The notes beneath the pieces were generated by a model that was given only the letters and a program-made list of their open reading frames with translations, did no database searches and had not been told where the DNA came from. This document shows positions 1 through 12,412 of a stretch of 64,000 nt of DNA, in pieces. The DNA is taken from positions 135,275,747 through 135,339,746 of the forward strand of contig OY720636.1 in assembly GCA_963169105.1 (NCBI GenBank), read 5' to 3'. The position numbers and the translations under genes are program-made. This stretch comes from Ceriagrion tenellum (taxonomy: Eukaryota; Arthropoda; Insecta; Odonata; Coenagrionidae). Position 1 is the first letter of the stretch, and each line of letters starts with the position of its first letter.

Positions 1-299
1 TCTGTACGTAGCCAAGCTCTTAATATGAGAATACTGCCACTTAGTTTTTATAAATAAAATTTTCAAAATTTGATATGTTAAGGTATCTGTGAATTTATTT
101 TATTTCCAATCATAATGCCAGTAAGAAATAATAGACATTTTTTAAATTGAAATCAAACATAAAAAGAAAAAATAATGGAACAGTTGCTATCAATATAATA
201 TAATTTGCTAAAAATGTTCTCGGGTGAAAGCAAAAGACCAGGATAAAAGAGCTTGAACAAGTATTCAGGGTGTAAATTAAAGCACTCTGAACAGTGAGC

Positions 300-450
300 A
301 TTCAATAAGCGCATGGACAATCTCATAGATGAAATATTGTCAGGAATTGTGACAAGGAAAATATCAGCAATATGGAATGGGAAATCAATAAAACTAAAGT
401 GATGTATTTAGCTGTAGATAGGGGAGAAATACCGTGAATGGAAAATACCA
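300..450 (+). pseudogene. Possible LINE reverse transcriptase fragment (thumb region)
   Basis: One frame here reads WEINKTKVMYLAVDRGEIP, which resembles the segment just after the catalytic FADD box in RTE-type reverse transcriptases (usually W-G-L-E-I-N-x-x-K-T-K-x-M). Only about 50 codons can be followed and a stop comes right after. It lies head-on against the LINE relic on the other strand that ends near 485. The fragment is short and could be chance resemblance. Confidence 0.3.
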
Positions 451-484
451 TTTGAACAGCAGAATGCAAGAAATCAAGCATTTA

Positions 485-1600
485 ATATTTCTTTTATATT
501 TATTTATTTATCATTTTACGACGTTCTACTTCTTCGGAATCCCTAATCCCATGTCTCCCGATCATTCCACAGATATTCATGTATTTCTCTTTCTGTCATT
601 TCTTTCTGTATCCCTTGTATCCAGCTTTTCCTCGGTCTGTCTCTCCGCCGTCTTCCTTCCAGGTTCCACAGCAACATTTGTTTGGGAAGTCTTTCATTTC
701 CTGTTCGTTGCACGAGCCCATACCACCTCAATTGTTGTGTTTGTATTTCATCTAGTATAGTATCATTGACATTCATAATCTCTCTGATCCTTTCATTCCT
801 TATTCTTTCTTTTTTTGATTTTTTGGCCGCTCTTCGCCAGAAGTCCATTTCAGTGGTCAATAATAATTTTTCTGATTTTTCGGTTAGCGGCCATACTTCA
901 CAGCTGTAGGTTACTATGGTATTATAAATTCTCTTTTTATTTTCATTGGATATTGTCTGGTCCCAAAATAAGCTATTCAATAGTGTTACTGCCTTTTTAT
1001 CTTTATTATATATATCCCTAATGGCTGCCTATATTGTTTATTTTTTGCAATTTGCAACCCTAAGAATTTATATTCTTCAGTATCCAATTGGTTGCCCACC
1101 TTCTAAAATAAGATCCTGTTGCCTTCCTTCCATACACATATATATTTTGTCAACACTGATATCCAGACCCCAGTTTTGGTATTCTTCTAATAATTTTCTG
1201 GTCATATATTCTAAATCTTCATAATCTTGGGAATAGAATAACTTGCTCGACTTCATAGCTTAAGGTGGATATGGTACTTTCTTTCAAAGGTATTCCCATG
1301 GAGTTGCATTTCCTAACCCAGCCCTTAAGCACTTGATCTGAATATATTTTTAAATGTGTTGGGGAAATACAGCATCCCTGTATTGGACCTTTAATCATTT
1401 TAAATCCCTGGGAGAAGTCGTTTCCCATTTTGATCTTGGCTGCACAATTTTGTATAAATGTTTGATGGCTATTATTAAGTATGGGCTTATGTTAGATCTT
1501 CCCAAGGCCTTCCACAGTTTAATTTGAGGGACTGTATCGTATTCAATATGGTGCCTCAAATTAATTAAATTATACCATATCGTATATTTCATTTTATTAT
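485..1600 (-). pseudogene. LINE relic: reverse transcriptase palm to carboxy terminus
   Basis: Read on the minus strand from 1600 downward, the translation gives a degraded palm domain (DTVPQIKLWKAL, ISPYLIIAIKHLYK), then GNDFSQGFKMIKGPIQGCCISP, the usual R-Q-G-C-x-x-S-P box, followed by LKIYSDQVLKGW and a ruined FADD box (STLSYEVEQVIL). After several frame changes comes a clean 145-residue carboxy-terminal stretch (980 to 543) with EVWPLTEKSEKLLLTTEMDF, a run of Arg and Lys, LRWYGLVQRTGNERLP and GRRRRDRPRKSW. This order is typical of RTE-like LINEs. The product would have copied its own mRNA into the chromosome. The 5' half (endonuclease) is missing, and the 3' end fades into an A-rich tail near 485. 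The many frameshifts make it a pseudogene. Confidence 0.8.
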
Positions 1601-4600
1601 TTTACCAATTTAAAACGTGGGAAACCCGCAGAACAATGAGTTGCTCCGTAATTTAACGACTGCAAATGAGTGTTTTATGAGTTGCATTCAGGAACAGACA
1701 TATATTATTGACAATTTACATTCTTTTATAAAAACTAAAATCTCTATTCTTTCCGCTTTTTAAAATGATCATAACAGAAGCGAATGTGCATTGAACAGCT
1801 AACAGAGGAAGTTTCATCAATATTTTCCGGGTTATGAAGAAAACACCATTTTTCTCTTTTCAAAGTTTCAAATTTAGCACTGCCACGGCACGGGTAGTTG
1901 TGGATCGATTGATTTCAAATTAAGTATTCTTAATTTTTGCATCAAAATAAAAGATTAAATCCTCAAGGACAATACGATCGAAAAAACTGTTAAAAGTCAC
2001 AAAATTTTGGCTCAACTTGTCCAGTATCGCTACCAATGATTATGTGGCCGATGAGGGTAATAACTATGTATGACGAAATCCAATTATGGGATTTAATTTT
2101 TTTATTCAAAATAAGAAATAAATACCAACGATTCGAAGAGTCAATAAATATAGGGTGCTGGATTGCAATTTTAATATGAGGAAGTAAAACAAAAATTCTG
2201 GTGACAGAGATAGATGACTGGAGAAGCTACGGAACGAAGAGATCCAACAGAGTGAGAAATGAAGGAATAATGAAAATGGTAAATAAAATACGACGCATGA
2301 ATTTAATACATTTCTAAGTTTTCTGCAACGTAATTTTGAGTGCACATAAAAAACACTAAATGCAGCAGAAAAGTCCGTAATGGTTCATAGTAATAATATA
2401 TATCGCTGCGCAAGTCTGTATACAAATACACGACGTAATTTACGACTTGCTAAAGAAACAACTTACATAGTTAGGGTACTGAATCCACAATATCGGCCAG
2501 ATGGCCAGAAAAAGCATTTTAAATGCATCCCTCCGAAATCTTATAATATGATAGGCCCAAATTAATTATTTGGACAGTTGGAGTAAATCAAGCAATGGGA
2601 AAGTTAATTTGGAAGAATAAAGAATGATGCAATACAAAAGCTGAGTACGAGAAAATGATGACAGAGGTGAGCACCGGCGGTATATATTTATGTTTGTGTC
2701 GTAATTTCGTCACTGATTAATCTTCCAAAATAATCCCAACGCAAATTCCTCGCGTGATTGTACGCCAAGCCACTTTAATTCTACGTCTGTACGACGAAAC
2801 ATGATGCCATATCCAAATTTGGCAGCCAACTTTTTATTTACGCGGTGCCGAAGCCGATTCCGCGAAGGCTATTTATTGGACTTCGTCACCATCACTCCAG
2901 TATTTCAATCAGCACGTGACCCGAGCGGGTATCTCTAACTCTATCCAGAGTTCCAAGGGAGTGTTTGTCATGCAAAAATTCGTTGCATCGCCGTCAGCCA
3001 CAGGTCTACCCTCACTCCAAATTATTCCGCATGTATACACATTTCGCATGTCTCCAACGATACACGGGTTTACTTTGTGGAATTTTGAGTTCATATTGGT
3101 GTGTAGTTAAATACACATAACAACTTCTATGCTCGTATATTGGTAATTACACAACATTGATTCCAACACTTTCGTTTTAATATCAAGAAGATAATGTGAT
3201 ATAATATGATATTCTCGATAATGACACGACGTCTTTTAAATACGAAACCCACGTCACTGGTGCCACACCTAACACTATGAGAGCACTCTTGTAGTTGTGG
3301 GTGGTTTAACTTCACCCTATTTTTCAGAGTTTCACATCTACGAGTTAGAAGTATCCAAGTAAGATGTCGATTCAATTACATCGTGGGAAAATCTTTTGAT
3401 CAAGCATTCACGTCTACTGCTTTGAAGACAATAAGTTTAAAGTTAATTTCACAAGTTTTGAGTATAAATTTCCAAATATTTCCACCTTTAGTCAAAGAAT
3501 GTTTCTCGTACCGACCTAGTTCCAAATGTTTAACCTCGCAAAGAAAAACCTATAAGTCCTACAGGTGACTTTAGCCCTACGGACGTCGCAAGTCACTTTT
3601 CATTTGTTTCATTGGCTGTGCGCTAAAGTCACCGTAATTGTATAAGCGAGAGAAGTAATTGAATATGCAATATTTTTGCTCAGGATTATGATTATTTATT
3701 CGCATTTAACAACATAATCATCAGTTCATATCAAGACTATTTAACGCATTGAAAAATAAAATTGGAGTGAACATATTTCCGTAATTCATCGACAGATCAC
3801 CATGCAATACTTTGCCCCGAAGATACTCCAAAATATTACGTTGTTATGCCGTATGTAGTATTTTATGATAGATCAAATTAATTCAATATTATATCTTGAC
3901 AAGCATAATTATTTAATTCTGTAATGCGTGCGACCGCATATTTGGGGATGGCAGCATTCGTTTAAATTATGGGACGTGTGGTATCACTGAAAATATACCT
4001 AGTCGATATTACTATCGACAAGTCGTCAGAACGTTCCGCGGTAAAGGAATAGGCAATTTTTTTATACAATTGTCGAGGAATCGGTATGGGAGTTTTGAGG
4101 AAAACTGACGCGCATTAACAATGACATGAACGAGTTTACACTTGCTCAGGGAGACTGAACAATTAAAGCTCGGGGTGAACAAGGACCTTCTTTATGTAGA
4201 ATCCGCGTGGTTTGGACGTGTTTTAAGGGGCTCTCTACAAAGAACCCAAGAGTTTGGACGTATTTTTGTTCAATCTTGAGAATCTACGTAGTGGTGACAC
4301 CTCCGGGGATTCCTTCTGAGAGAATCCAAGACTTTAATAATTTCGGGACTGCTTCGAAAGGGCAAATCAACAACCAGAATCCGGGGGGCCACCAACAGGG
4401 ACTACTTCGGTCGACGACCAGCGCAGCGTGGACCACGACTAGGCATCAACCGTATACTGAGTGTGTGAGATAGCGATTACTTGTATTAATTAAAAGTATC
4501 TATAGTCCGCCAATCTGACAGGGAATGAATAATTAATTGAGTGTCATAATTTTAAAATATGTTAGTTATTGAAAGTCATTGATCATTTTTGAGCGTGCAC

Positions 4601-6421
4601 GCATCAAGTCATATAAGATTTTAATTTTTGTTACGTGTAAGGTCAAAAAGGTTGATTAAATTAAATAAAATAAAAGGTTAAAAGGAGACTAAATTTTTAT
4701 GTATTTATTCTTATGGCATGTTATTAGCAACAAAATATCTTGGAATTTGAGTGTATGTGTTTTATTTGTACTGCCACTGAACTTATTTTGATGTAACTAA
4801 CGCGGTCGAGGTATCTCCGGGGGCAACTTATCAGCGTTCACGTCATCGAGAGAGCTTACTATCATGCACCGAAAAAAAAAGTTACAATACTATCCATCTT
4901 GAGTACTTTCTTTACTACGCGCAGCAGAGTAAAAAGTTTTCTTCCATTTTTGGCCCGTGATACGTCTTCGCACCAGGTCTTTTAAGGTAAATTTTGAATC
5001 TGATATACCATTTATCACATATCCATGAATTTTTATGCATGGGGAAATTTAGCACGATTCTTTAACCAGAAAGTTGGAAAGAGAAACTCTTGAAATATAG
5101 TGTAAGCTTCTTATGAATACTAAATGTGTATTGGATCACTTCCGACATTGTACTTATAACTTGCAGACTGGTAGTTCTGAGAAACAGATCCAAGGTTGTC
5201 ATTCTAGGAACCAGTAAATCTACGAATGAGGTGGTAAGCCTCACACGTAGAACTACATCGTTATCCGATAAAAGTCATTATGAGATACATCACTGGGCGG
5301 ATTGTGGTCCAGCTTTTGAATCCTCCTCATGCCTATTATTATCATATTTATGTAATATTATTCTATTGTTAAATACACGAGGTCGTTGATACTGGTCAGG
5401 GTTTGTTACCTAGAAACTAATGTGGACGTTACCAAGTTTATAAAATTTCTTTCTCCAATATGAACACTTTTTTCGTCAAAAAAAGAAATGACACAGTAAG
5501 AAGACTTTGTAAACGGAGAAGTAATTGGCTTGCATCATCAGAGCTTACCTCTCCTCGTACCGCCTTTCCTTATACAAATTCCACTCCTAAGTCCCTCTTT
5601 CCTTCTCTCTATCATTTCTTTCCTTCTCCTTTATTTCTCCTCATCTCTTGAATTTACGCCTCCCTGTTCTTTTTACGGAAAAAATTCCACTTTGCTCCGG
5701 CCTCCCACAATCGTGACCTCACTGCTCGCCAATTTCGCACTCAGGATCATTTCGTCTAGTTGCAGCTGCTCCGGGTCCCGACGTCTAAAGAGGTGGGGAA
5801 AGTTTAGACTCGAAGTGGAAGTAAAGGAACCCTTGCTGGGAAATCCCGATTGCTCCCTCTTCCTTCTTTTGGTTGCGGAAGACGAAAAAAGGCAGAGAAT
5901 ATACTGCAGAACGTGAAGGTTTCCTTTGCTTGGAAAGCATGAGCTGCGGGCCGGAGAGTGAAAGGAAGAGGGTTCATCATAAGAAACCGTGTCAGGTTGG
6001 ATGAAATAGTGCAAGAATATACCTGCCGAGCATAGCGAGAAATGTGGTGATCAACTTCTTGCACTCATTGATTTAATTGTGGAAGTACTCAGATACTACT
6101 GAACTTAAACTTAGGAAAAACAAAAATTATTTTCCTGATTTTTTATGATGAGACTTCAGTATAGAGCATTCTATAAATAGTTGACAGTATGTGTCTCTCG
6201 GATTTTGGATGTGATCAGGACGGTGGAGGGTATTTTGCTGGAGCAGGTGATGACAGGCAACGGGTTTCTCAAGGCCGTGATAGGCGGGAGGACTTTAGGC
6301 TAGCGGTGAATGGGAACAAAGGGAGTAGCTTTAGTGAACGAATAGAGGAGGGGTATGGCGTACGTGGAGCTGAACAAGGAGGGAGAGAGAGACTAGATAA
6401 ATTTTTAAGATGAGAGAGGTT
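1601..6421. other. Gene-free AT-rich stretch
   Basis: No frame shows a recognisable protein. 4200-4520 is richer in GC and has GTGGTGACACCTCCGGGG, loosely like the leader that follows an LTR in some retrotransposons, but I found no paired LTR or gag frame. 5550-5660 is a pyrimidine-rich run and 5780-5980 is GC-richer with open frames on both strands; these look like compositional accidents. Otherwise I see nothing. Confidence 0.5.
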
Positions 6422-6565
6422 GCTCGGACGAAAATCTTTATTTCTGCTAACGTTTTGATGTACAAGTCGTTCATCGTCATCAGGGGATGCCGCCGATGCC
6501 AACGTTAGACAACTTGTACATCGATACGTCAGAAGAAATGGAGAGTTTGATCCGATGGGAAACCC
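6422..6565. repeat. Imperfect inverted repeat of Penelope-terminal type
   Basis: The left arm (about 6422-6475) and right arm (about 6495-6565) are imperfect reverse complements: TTTCTGCTAACG and GATGTACAAG on the left answer CGTCAGAAGAAA and CTTGTACATC on the right. On the minus strand the left arm reads CCTGATGACGATG, an 11-base loop, CATC, then AAAACG (6484 to 6450). This resembles a hammerhead-like core with a perfect CTGATGA box, a 4-bp stem, and AAAA where GAAA is expected. Such cores are known in Penelope-like element terminal repeats. No reverse transcriptase coding sequence is attached. Confidence 0.5.
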
Positions 6566-6757
6566 GGACAACCTTTAATATCACAGTGCGCCGGGAAAGC
6601 CTTAGGTCTCTCTTTTAAGATAAGGTTTTTAAAAAAATAACAAATTTCGTACTCGAGTAGAAAATCGATTGTGATGTGTTGTCTTTACATACCTGTGCTC
6701 ACTGGTGAAATGATATGATCTCATCTTCGAAAAAATTCATTTGACCCGAGGCAGAAA

Positions 6758-6799
6758 CGGTTCAGTCATGACGATTCAGTCATAACGATTCAGTCAACA
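6758..6799 (+). repeat. Short tandem repeat, 14 bp x 3
   Basis: Three adjacent 14-bp units, each close to CGATTCAGTCATAA (first unit CGGTTCAGTCATGA, third CGATTCAGTCAACA). The surroundings show no gene. Confidence 0.8.
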
Positions 6800-9660
6800 G
6801 TCGTAGTAGAGGGGAGAAAGATTTGAGAATCGTGTCAAAAGCACTCTCTGGTGATTATTTTTTAAATTTTTTTCAGTATAGACCAATTTTATAGTTCCTA
6901 TTACTCTGTATCGATAGACAGATAGGAAGTGTGCAGAAGAACAGCATAGGAAATAAAAATATGAAGCACTCTCCGCATGGAAAATTGCGCATTAATTTAG
7001 TACACTTGAGATACGATAAAGGTGTTATGCACATAATTGAAATGAATACGACTTCTCAAGTATTAGATCGAGAAAAAAATACAAATTCCATATGCAGCGG
7101 CGAGTTAAACAATGTGCACCCGGAAAAAAGGAGTAAGGGTGAGATGGAGGGCCGCACTTGTTAGATGGCAAATGATGATGAGGAAGGCCTAATTTACGTA
7201 TCTTGTTCTTGGTAATAATTTAGAAATTCAACACGACCTCATCCTTCCAGAAATAACAGGTGAAGGATGGCACCTTGCTCCAGGCTAGATTTTATCAAAG
7301 AACTAACTGATCTTATCCATATTTTCTTGCAAAATGTATGTGCAATATCTCTCCTCTGATGCATCAAATACGATGTGAGAAATTCCTTTGGCCACTGGAT
7401 TTCATAAATTCGCTCTCTTATGACTACACTTCGTGTGCCATTTGTGAATGGTTCTCTGATGTAATAAAATACCAACGAGATCGATTTTATAAAGCTTTAA
7501 CTTAATTATTGACACGTCAACATTTTTTTTCATAAATAAGGTGAAATTTCTAATCTTGCATTTAAATCCAATGAGACTAAACAAATATAACCATAAATCA
7601 AATATCGGACTTTAGCCCGAAGACAAAATGTCATTCATAGTTACGGTACCTTTTAAACTCCATACCCCGAAACTTTCATTGGATTATTATGTTCCATTAT
7701 TTTTATAAATAAGTTATGCACTGATATGCCGGCGCAATAATGAGTACAAGGTCAAATAAAGCACTGGGGGAGTTCCAAAGATACCCTTCATACAAGCTAT
7801 ACGAATCTATTGCTTTTGGAATCACGATGATTTGCAGCAAATTGTGTGACGTTTCACATCAGTACGACGGAGATTTCTCAAGTAAGCAATGTAAAAATGA
7901 CTCCGTTAATTGTGGCACGAGCCTTTTCCTCATCCATTCCTTTCACAAGACGCTAATGCACAATAAAAAAATAATGAAGAATACTGTTAGGAATATAAAT
8001 TTTTTCTATAATTTTTTATCATAAAATACTACCATAATACAAAAAAATATATCAATGTAAATGTAATGATCCCTAAAATATAGAATTTTTCCTTAGAATG
8101 TTTTCGTATAGTACGACCAAAAGCCGTCGCGGAAAGAAAAAGAAAATAGTTCAGCAACATGAAATTGCGGGTTTCCCTCATTAAAAAAGTATTGTCTCAT
8201 CTATAAGACAGCGTTACTCCTGCTGAAAACTAGAGCTGAAGCAAATATAGAGTACCGTTTCAAAAATTTTAAGAATGTCATACTGACTCAAGTCATTAAT
8301 TTTCCGTCATGTTGCTAGACTCATAAATTTCACTTCTTTCAATTGTTTCTATAAAGCCATGAAGTCTCACACGAAAAGCGCATCGAAAATAGTTACGAAT
8401 AGAGATGCGGGTAGAACGACGGTATTGTATGAATACCAATGAGATAGTGCTAGTCAAAAAAAGCAGTACTCTCAGGAGGGTGTTTACGATTTGTCTAGAA
8501 ATATTGGTTGGGATCATGCGGGCGAAAACACATTCCAAGGAAATAGGGAAAAGGACTTCAATTTCCGGCAGGCAATGGCCAAGAAACGACGCGCAGGGAA
8601 GTCGATCGGAAAAGAACTTCAGTATCAAGCGGCGGCGAGCTATAGCGATGTACCAAACTAGATTCATATCTGGGATGTGTGCATGCATACATTCGTACAT
8701 ACTAGTCCCCTCGGGTGAAACGGCTTTCGTCTGCAGTCCTAAATTTACCCCCGCACATTTCTGGTCGCCTCCGATGTAACTTTTCGGATCAATGGCCACG
8801 GAGAAGTACAACATTCCACCAAGTTTTTAATAAAACCATTTCGGGTTACGTGACAGGCGAATTGGAAGAAACGTATCTTGTCAAGAGTAAATTTAAAACC
8901 ACAACAATACGGTATGTTGCATCGAGCATAATTTATTATACAGGGTATCGGGCGTTGTTCAGTACACGGAATGTAAATAGTATTATTTAAAAAATCGAAT
9001 GGAAATATATGATATTTAATTTAATATAATAATATATTTATATATTTTGTTATCAATAAAAAATCTAACTACTACTTTCTTAAATAAGTTATACACGAAA
9101 ATAAAAATATACGAGATTGATGGTCCATTTTGTTTCATTGCACCTAATTTTCGTGAATAAAAGCGTTTTAATTCAATGGTCTGCTCTAGGCTAAGCTATA
9201 AAGAAAATAGAAGCAGAAAATGAGCAGATATGAAATTTAGTTTCTCTTATCTTGGTAACATGGAAAGTGTTTTTGTAACCGTATCTACTGAGAATCTCTT
9301 CTTTTAATTTCATTTCATTTTGTTCCATACCTCTCAAAGTACTACATAATTGTATGCACTTTGGATCGATTTTCGATGAATCAATGAATATTTATAATAG
9401 CCGTGATTTTTTACACGTGAAATAGAGGAAAATCTTATAAAAGTATTATATTCATATGAATATAGTTCTCAGTTAATGAAGAACTGACGAGAAAAACCCC
9501 CATGTTAGTAAGACACTTCCATACTAAACTCTTGGTTTCACTATCAGAGTTGATTACATAACAGCACGTAATAACCTCGCTGCTATAATAGCTTAATAAT
9601 AGCTCATAATAATACCTAAATTGCTCATCACCATTGAATCTCCGTGTAAAACTTGAATCT
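6800..9660. other. Gene-free stretch with one long open frame
   Basis: AT-rich sequence without a recognisable product, apart from the open frame at 8296-8814 listed separately. 8990-9120 is extremely AT-rich. Confidence 0.5.
8296..8814 (-). CDS. Open reading frame of 172 codons, unknown, doubtful
   Basis: A continuous minus-strand frame starting at ATG (8814-8812) and ending TAA. The product has no motif I recognise. A hydrophobic stretch near residues 112-130 (RVLLFLTSTISLVFIQY) could be one membrane segment. The segment is less AT-rich than its surroundings, which by itself lengthens open frames, and a 124-codon frame overlaps it on the other strand. No splice sites, upstream signal or family resemblance supports it, so chance is the likelier explanation. 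Confidence 0.15.
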   Translation of the reverse strand: MLYFSVAIDPKSYIGGDQKCAGVNLGLQTKAVSPEGTSMYECMHAHIPDMNLVWYIAIARRRLILKFFSDRLPCASFLGHCLPEIEVLFPISLECVFARMIPTNISRQIVNTLLRVLLFLTSTISLVFIQYRRSTRISIRNYFRCAFRVRLHGFIETIERSEIYESSNMTEN

Positions 9661-9700
9661 CCTACGCAAGAAATGCACGGCGGTGCATTTCTTGCGTAGG
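9661..9700. repeat. Perfect 18-bp snap-back hairpin at LINE 5' junction
   Basis: CCTACGCAAGAAATGCAC (9661-9678), loop GGCG, then its exact reverse complement (9683-9700). The right arm is the first LINE coding sequence (AVHFLRR in frame). The left arm is therefore an inverted copy of the LINE sequence placed exactly at its 5' truncation point. Confidence 0.9.
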
Positions 9701-10405
9701 TCGTTCAACTATCCCCATGTATATGTTGTGGATGGTGTTAGCATAAATGCGACAGATGAAGTGAAATACCTGGGAGTTACGATAACTTCGAACCTATCTT
9801 GGGGGACACATATAAGAAATATTTGTGGCAGAGCCCTGAAGAAGTTAGGATTTGTCAAGCGTGTTGTGGGAAGATTATCGGATGATAAAGTGAAAGAGAG
9901 GTGTTATTTCGCACTCGTCCGGCCACACCTTGAATATGCAGCGAGCATATGGGATCCGGCGGAGAAAGACCTAGTCCATGAACTTGATAAAATACAAAGG
10001 AAAGCTGCGCGATTCGTGAAAAACTGCTACGGCCGTACAGAAAGCGTTACACAGATTTTGAAAGATTTAGGGTGGGAGCCGCTAGAGACTCGGAGGCTAC
10101 GCGCTAGGCTTTGATTGCTTGAGCAATTGAGAATGAATATCTTTCAGAGCGACACGGAGAACATCATATTAGAACCACATTATATTTCCAGGTCCGACAG
10201 AATTGATAAGTTAAGGGAGATATTTTGCCGAACCGATAAGTATGGGAATTCGTTTTTCCCCCGAACAATTAAGGACTTTAATAAATTAGGCTAGACTAGG
10301 CGGAACTTTGATTTTTTTTTGTTGACGGCTGGTGTCCTAACTCCCCCCGCCACACGCCTTTTGAGGCGGCTTGCGGGGTAGTATGTAGATGTAGATGTAG
10401 ATGTA
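9679..10405 (+). pseudogene. CR1/L2-like LINE, 5'-truncated, 3' end intact
   Basis: The plus-strand frame from about 9680 gives the end of a reverse transcriptase: VKYLGVTITSNLSWGTHI (9754 on), LGFVKRVVG, YFALVRPHLEYAASIWDP, LDKIQRKAARFV and LGWEPLETRRLRARL. This is the conserved thumb and carboxy-terminal region of CR1/L2/Jockey-group LINEs. A TGA at 10112 interrupts it, but the same frame resumes (LLEQLRMNIFQSD, RSDRIDKLREIFCRTDKYGN, SFFPRTIKDFNKLG) and stops at TAG 10292-10294. A short 3' UTR with a GC-rich hairpin-like segment (CGCCTTTTGAGGCGG) ends in about three and a half GTAGAT repeats (10384-10405), the usual simple-repeat tail of such elements. The insertion begins in a snap-back hairpin and lacks the endonuclease and most of the reverse transcriptase. 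One stop codon in about 200 codons suggests fairly recent insertion. Confidence 0.88.
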
Positions 10406-11225
10406 ATTGGGTATTTTTGAGCAAACTGAGCGCTCGGTTTCCGTTGGATAAACTATTTCTGAGTATTTTTGATTAATATCGAATGTCAATATTAATTAGT
10501 ATATTACGCAATATTTGCGGTAATTGATACAGAAAGAACGATGTGTTAAATAATTAATTTGGGCGTATTCATTAATTATATGACAAAAAAATGTCATTAT
10601 TGTCAGAGTTGATCACAGTTTTTGTTCTGAAACCAGCCTGTGGCGCATTGCCTGGAGCAACTGAGTTTTATGTTAAATGATGTTAGTAGCCTAAAGCTTT
10701 GTACTCTTATGCATACGTTTTGATGGCTTTGAAGAACTGCTCTGAATTGTGTAGCCCTGGTGCTAAACCTTGTTGTTTAAGAGAGTATAAATTGAGATGA
10801 TGGCCATGGCTTGTCGCCGAAAATATACTATGAATAGCTGGTACACGTAATATTACCAAGATGCGAGTAATTTATTTTGGTGGTAGCTCTCATGTAGTCT
10901 GCTGACACGAGCAGGCATTTGTTCTACTCGATCACGCTCCTGGACGATATTTATATCCTGAGTGTTGATCAACTTTTACATAGATAATATTCTGTGCAAG
11001 AGTATTTGAATAAAGGGTAATTTAATGTAGTAAACTGGGGAACTAAAGGAAATCTATTATTGGTTATAAGATATTTAATTTAATAAGATTATATAATATG
11101 GAGTTAATTGTGATGTGCATATAAAGTGATATGATATTTGTTGGTATTTTTATTGTATATACCTAAAATGACGTGCCTTATATCATGTGCATTAATTGTA
11201 TCCTGATCTTTGGGCAAATAAATTT

Positions 11226-11250
11226 GTATTGTATTGTATTGTATTGTATT
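11226..11250 (+). repeat. (GTATT)5 simple repeat, probable LINE tail
   Basis: Five perfect GTATT units directly after GGGCAAATAAATTT. The motif 'TTTGGGCAAATAAAT plus simple repeat' is common at the 3' ends of Jockey- and CR1-group retrotransposons. Only the tail can be recognised. Confidence 0.75.
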
Positions 11251-12024
11251 AATTCTTTGAAAGTAGGTAATTATAATAATCTGAGAATGCTAAAACATTT
11301 GGACATATTCCATTTGATTTAAAGAGCAGATTCTATGAAATCAGCCTAGGGGCTTAGATGCTAAACATTTAGTTATTTTTTTATTTTTTTAAGTTGTATA
11401 TAAAATAGAATAAAAAATTATAATTCGCATAAGCCATTATTTTAATCATAACTAAATCTTCCCTTCAACGTAATAGGCACCATTATTCCTGTGCTGCTTT
11501 TAGAACTTTCGCAAATCGGAAACCTTTCCTTGATCGTGTAAAGTCAATGGCGATAATGCATTATTTTAAAATCAAAACCCTTGCATAAAAACCTATTACT
11601 GTACAACTGTATTTTATCAATGTATATTGACTGTCATAATGTTGGGCCAGCTCATTTGCTTATCAAATTTTCTTTGGTATTTTGGTTTAATACGATTTGC
11701 GGTAGCTGTTCCTCGGCCATGCTGGGATTATTATTTTTCATTTGGCCTACCGCAGCTTTGTAGGTTAATAAAAATTGCATCCATGAATAGTACAGGCATA
11801 TATTGAACTGCTTAGATTATTTTTGGTTATCTTTACTCAATGGTGATAAAGAGTTTTACCAACTTTCATTGACTTCGTATATCTATATACATGTGTCTTC
11901 ATTTAGGTTTCGTTTTTCTTTTTTTTCCCTCGGTAAACTTATTTCCATAGTTATAATTAACAAACTTATCTCACATTATGTGCTCAGCGATAGCTGCTAA
12001 ACGGCCATAGATGAAATTAGTGAA

Positions 12025-12073
12025 TGTATTATATGCACTATTTGTAGGAGCTATATGTATTATATGCACTATT
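12025..12073 (+). repeat. 18-bp direct repeat pair
   Basis: TGTATTATATGCACTATT occurs at 12025-12042 and again, perfectly, at 12056-12073, 31 bp apart. It sits just before the LINE relic that starts near 12110 and may be a local duplication. Confidence 0.8.
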
Positions 12074-12109
12074 TAGGACTACTTAAATCTTATTAGAAGC
12101 TTACAAGAC

Positions 12110-12412
12110 ACTGAAATGGACTTTTGGCGGAGGTCGGCTGAGCAGATAAGAGAAATCTTGGAGGTAGAAAAGGGTGTAGTGGAGACTCTTGAAAAAAGAA
12201 GATTACGATGATAGGGACACGTCCAAAGAATTGGGGATGAAAGAATACCAATAGCTGCTCAAAAATGGGTTCCGGAAGGCAGAAGGAGAAGTGGAAGTCA
12301 TGGTGGGATGTCATGGTGGGATGGAGTGAGGGAGGAAATGGATAGGAGGGGGTTAGATATGGAAGATGTATTTGATAGAGACTGGTAGAGAGTAGGGTTT
12401 AGGTGATGGACC
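12110..12412 (+). pseudogene. LINE carboxy-terminal relic
   Basis: The plus strand gives EMDFWRRSAEQIREIL, then VVETLEKRRLR, a stop, GHVQRIGDERIPIAAQKW, EGRRRSG, and DGVREEMDRRGLDMEDVF with RDW. The same series (MDFWRR, QLRWYG-VQR-GNERLP, GRRRR, W, E-W-D) occurs in the LINE at 485-1600, so this belongs to the same RTE-like group. A 13-bp tandem duplication (CATGGTGGGATGT) sits inside it near 12300. It has in-frame stops and no reverse transcriptase core, so it is a dead 3' fragment. Confidence 0.72.

Larger units (their letters stand above)
10406..12109. other. Intergenic stretch with a probable LINE 3' UTR
   Basis: 11000-11250 reads like the 3' UTR and tail of another LINE: CTTTGGGCAAATAAAT followed by five GTATT units. 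I cannot see its coding part. The remainder is AT-rich and blank. Confidence 0.4.

Noticed and set aside
4200..4520. Possible LTR-retrotransposon leader (GTGGTGACACCTCCGGGG)
   Set aside because: No matching LTR pair, no primer-binding site that I can defend and no gag or pol frame follow.
5530..6064. Overlapping open frames of 86-128 codons on both strands
   Set aside because: They mirror each other in a GC-richer patch and have low-complexity Ser, Pro and Leu content.
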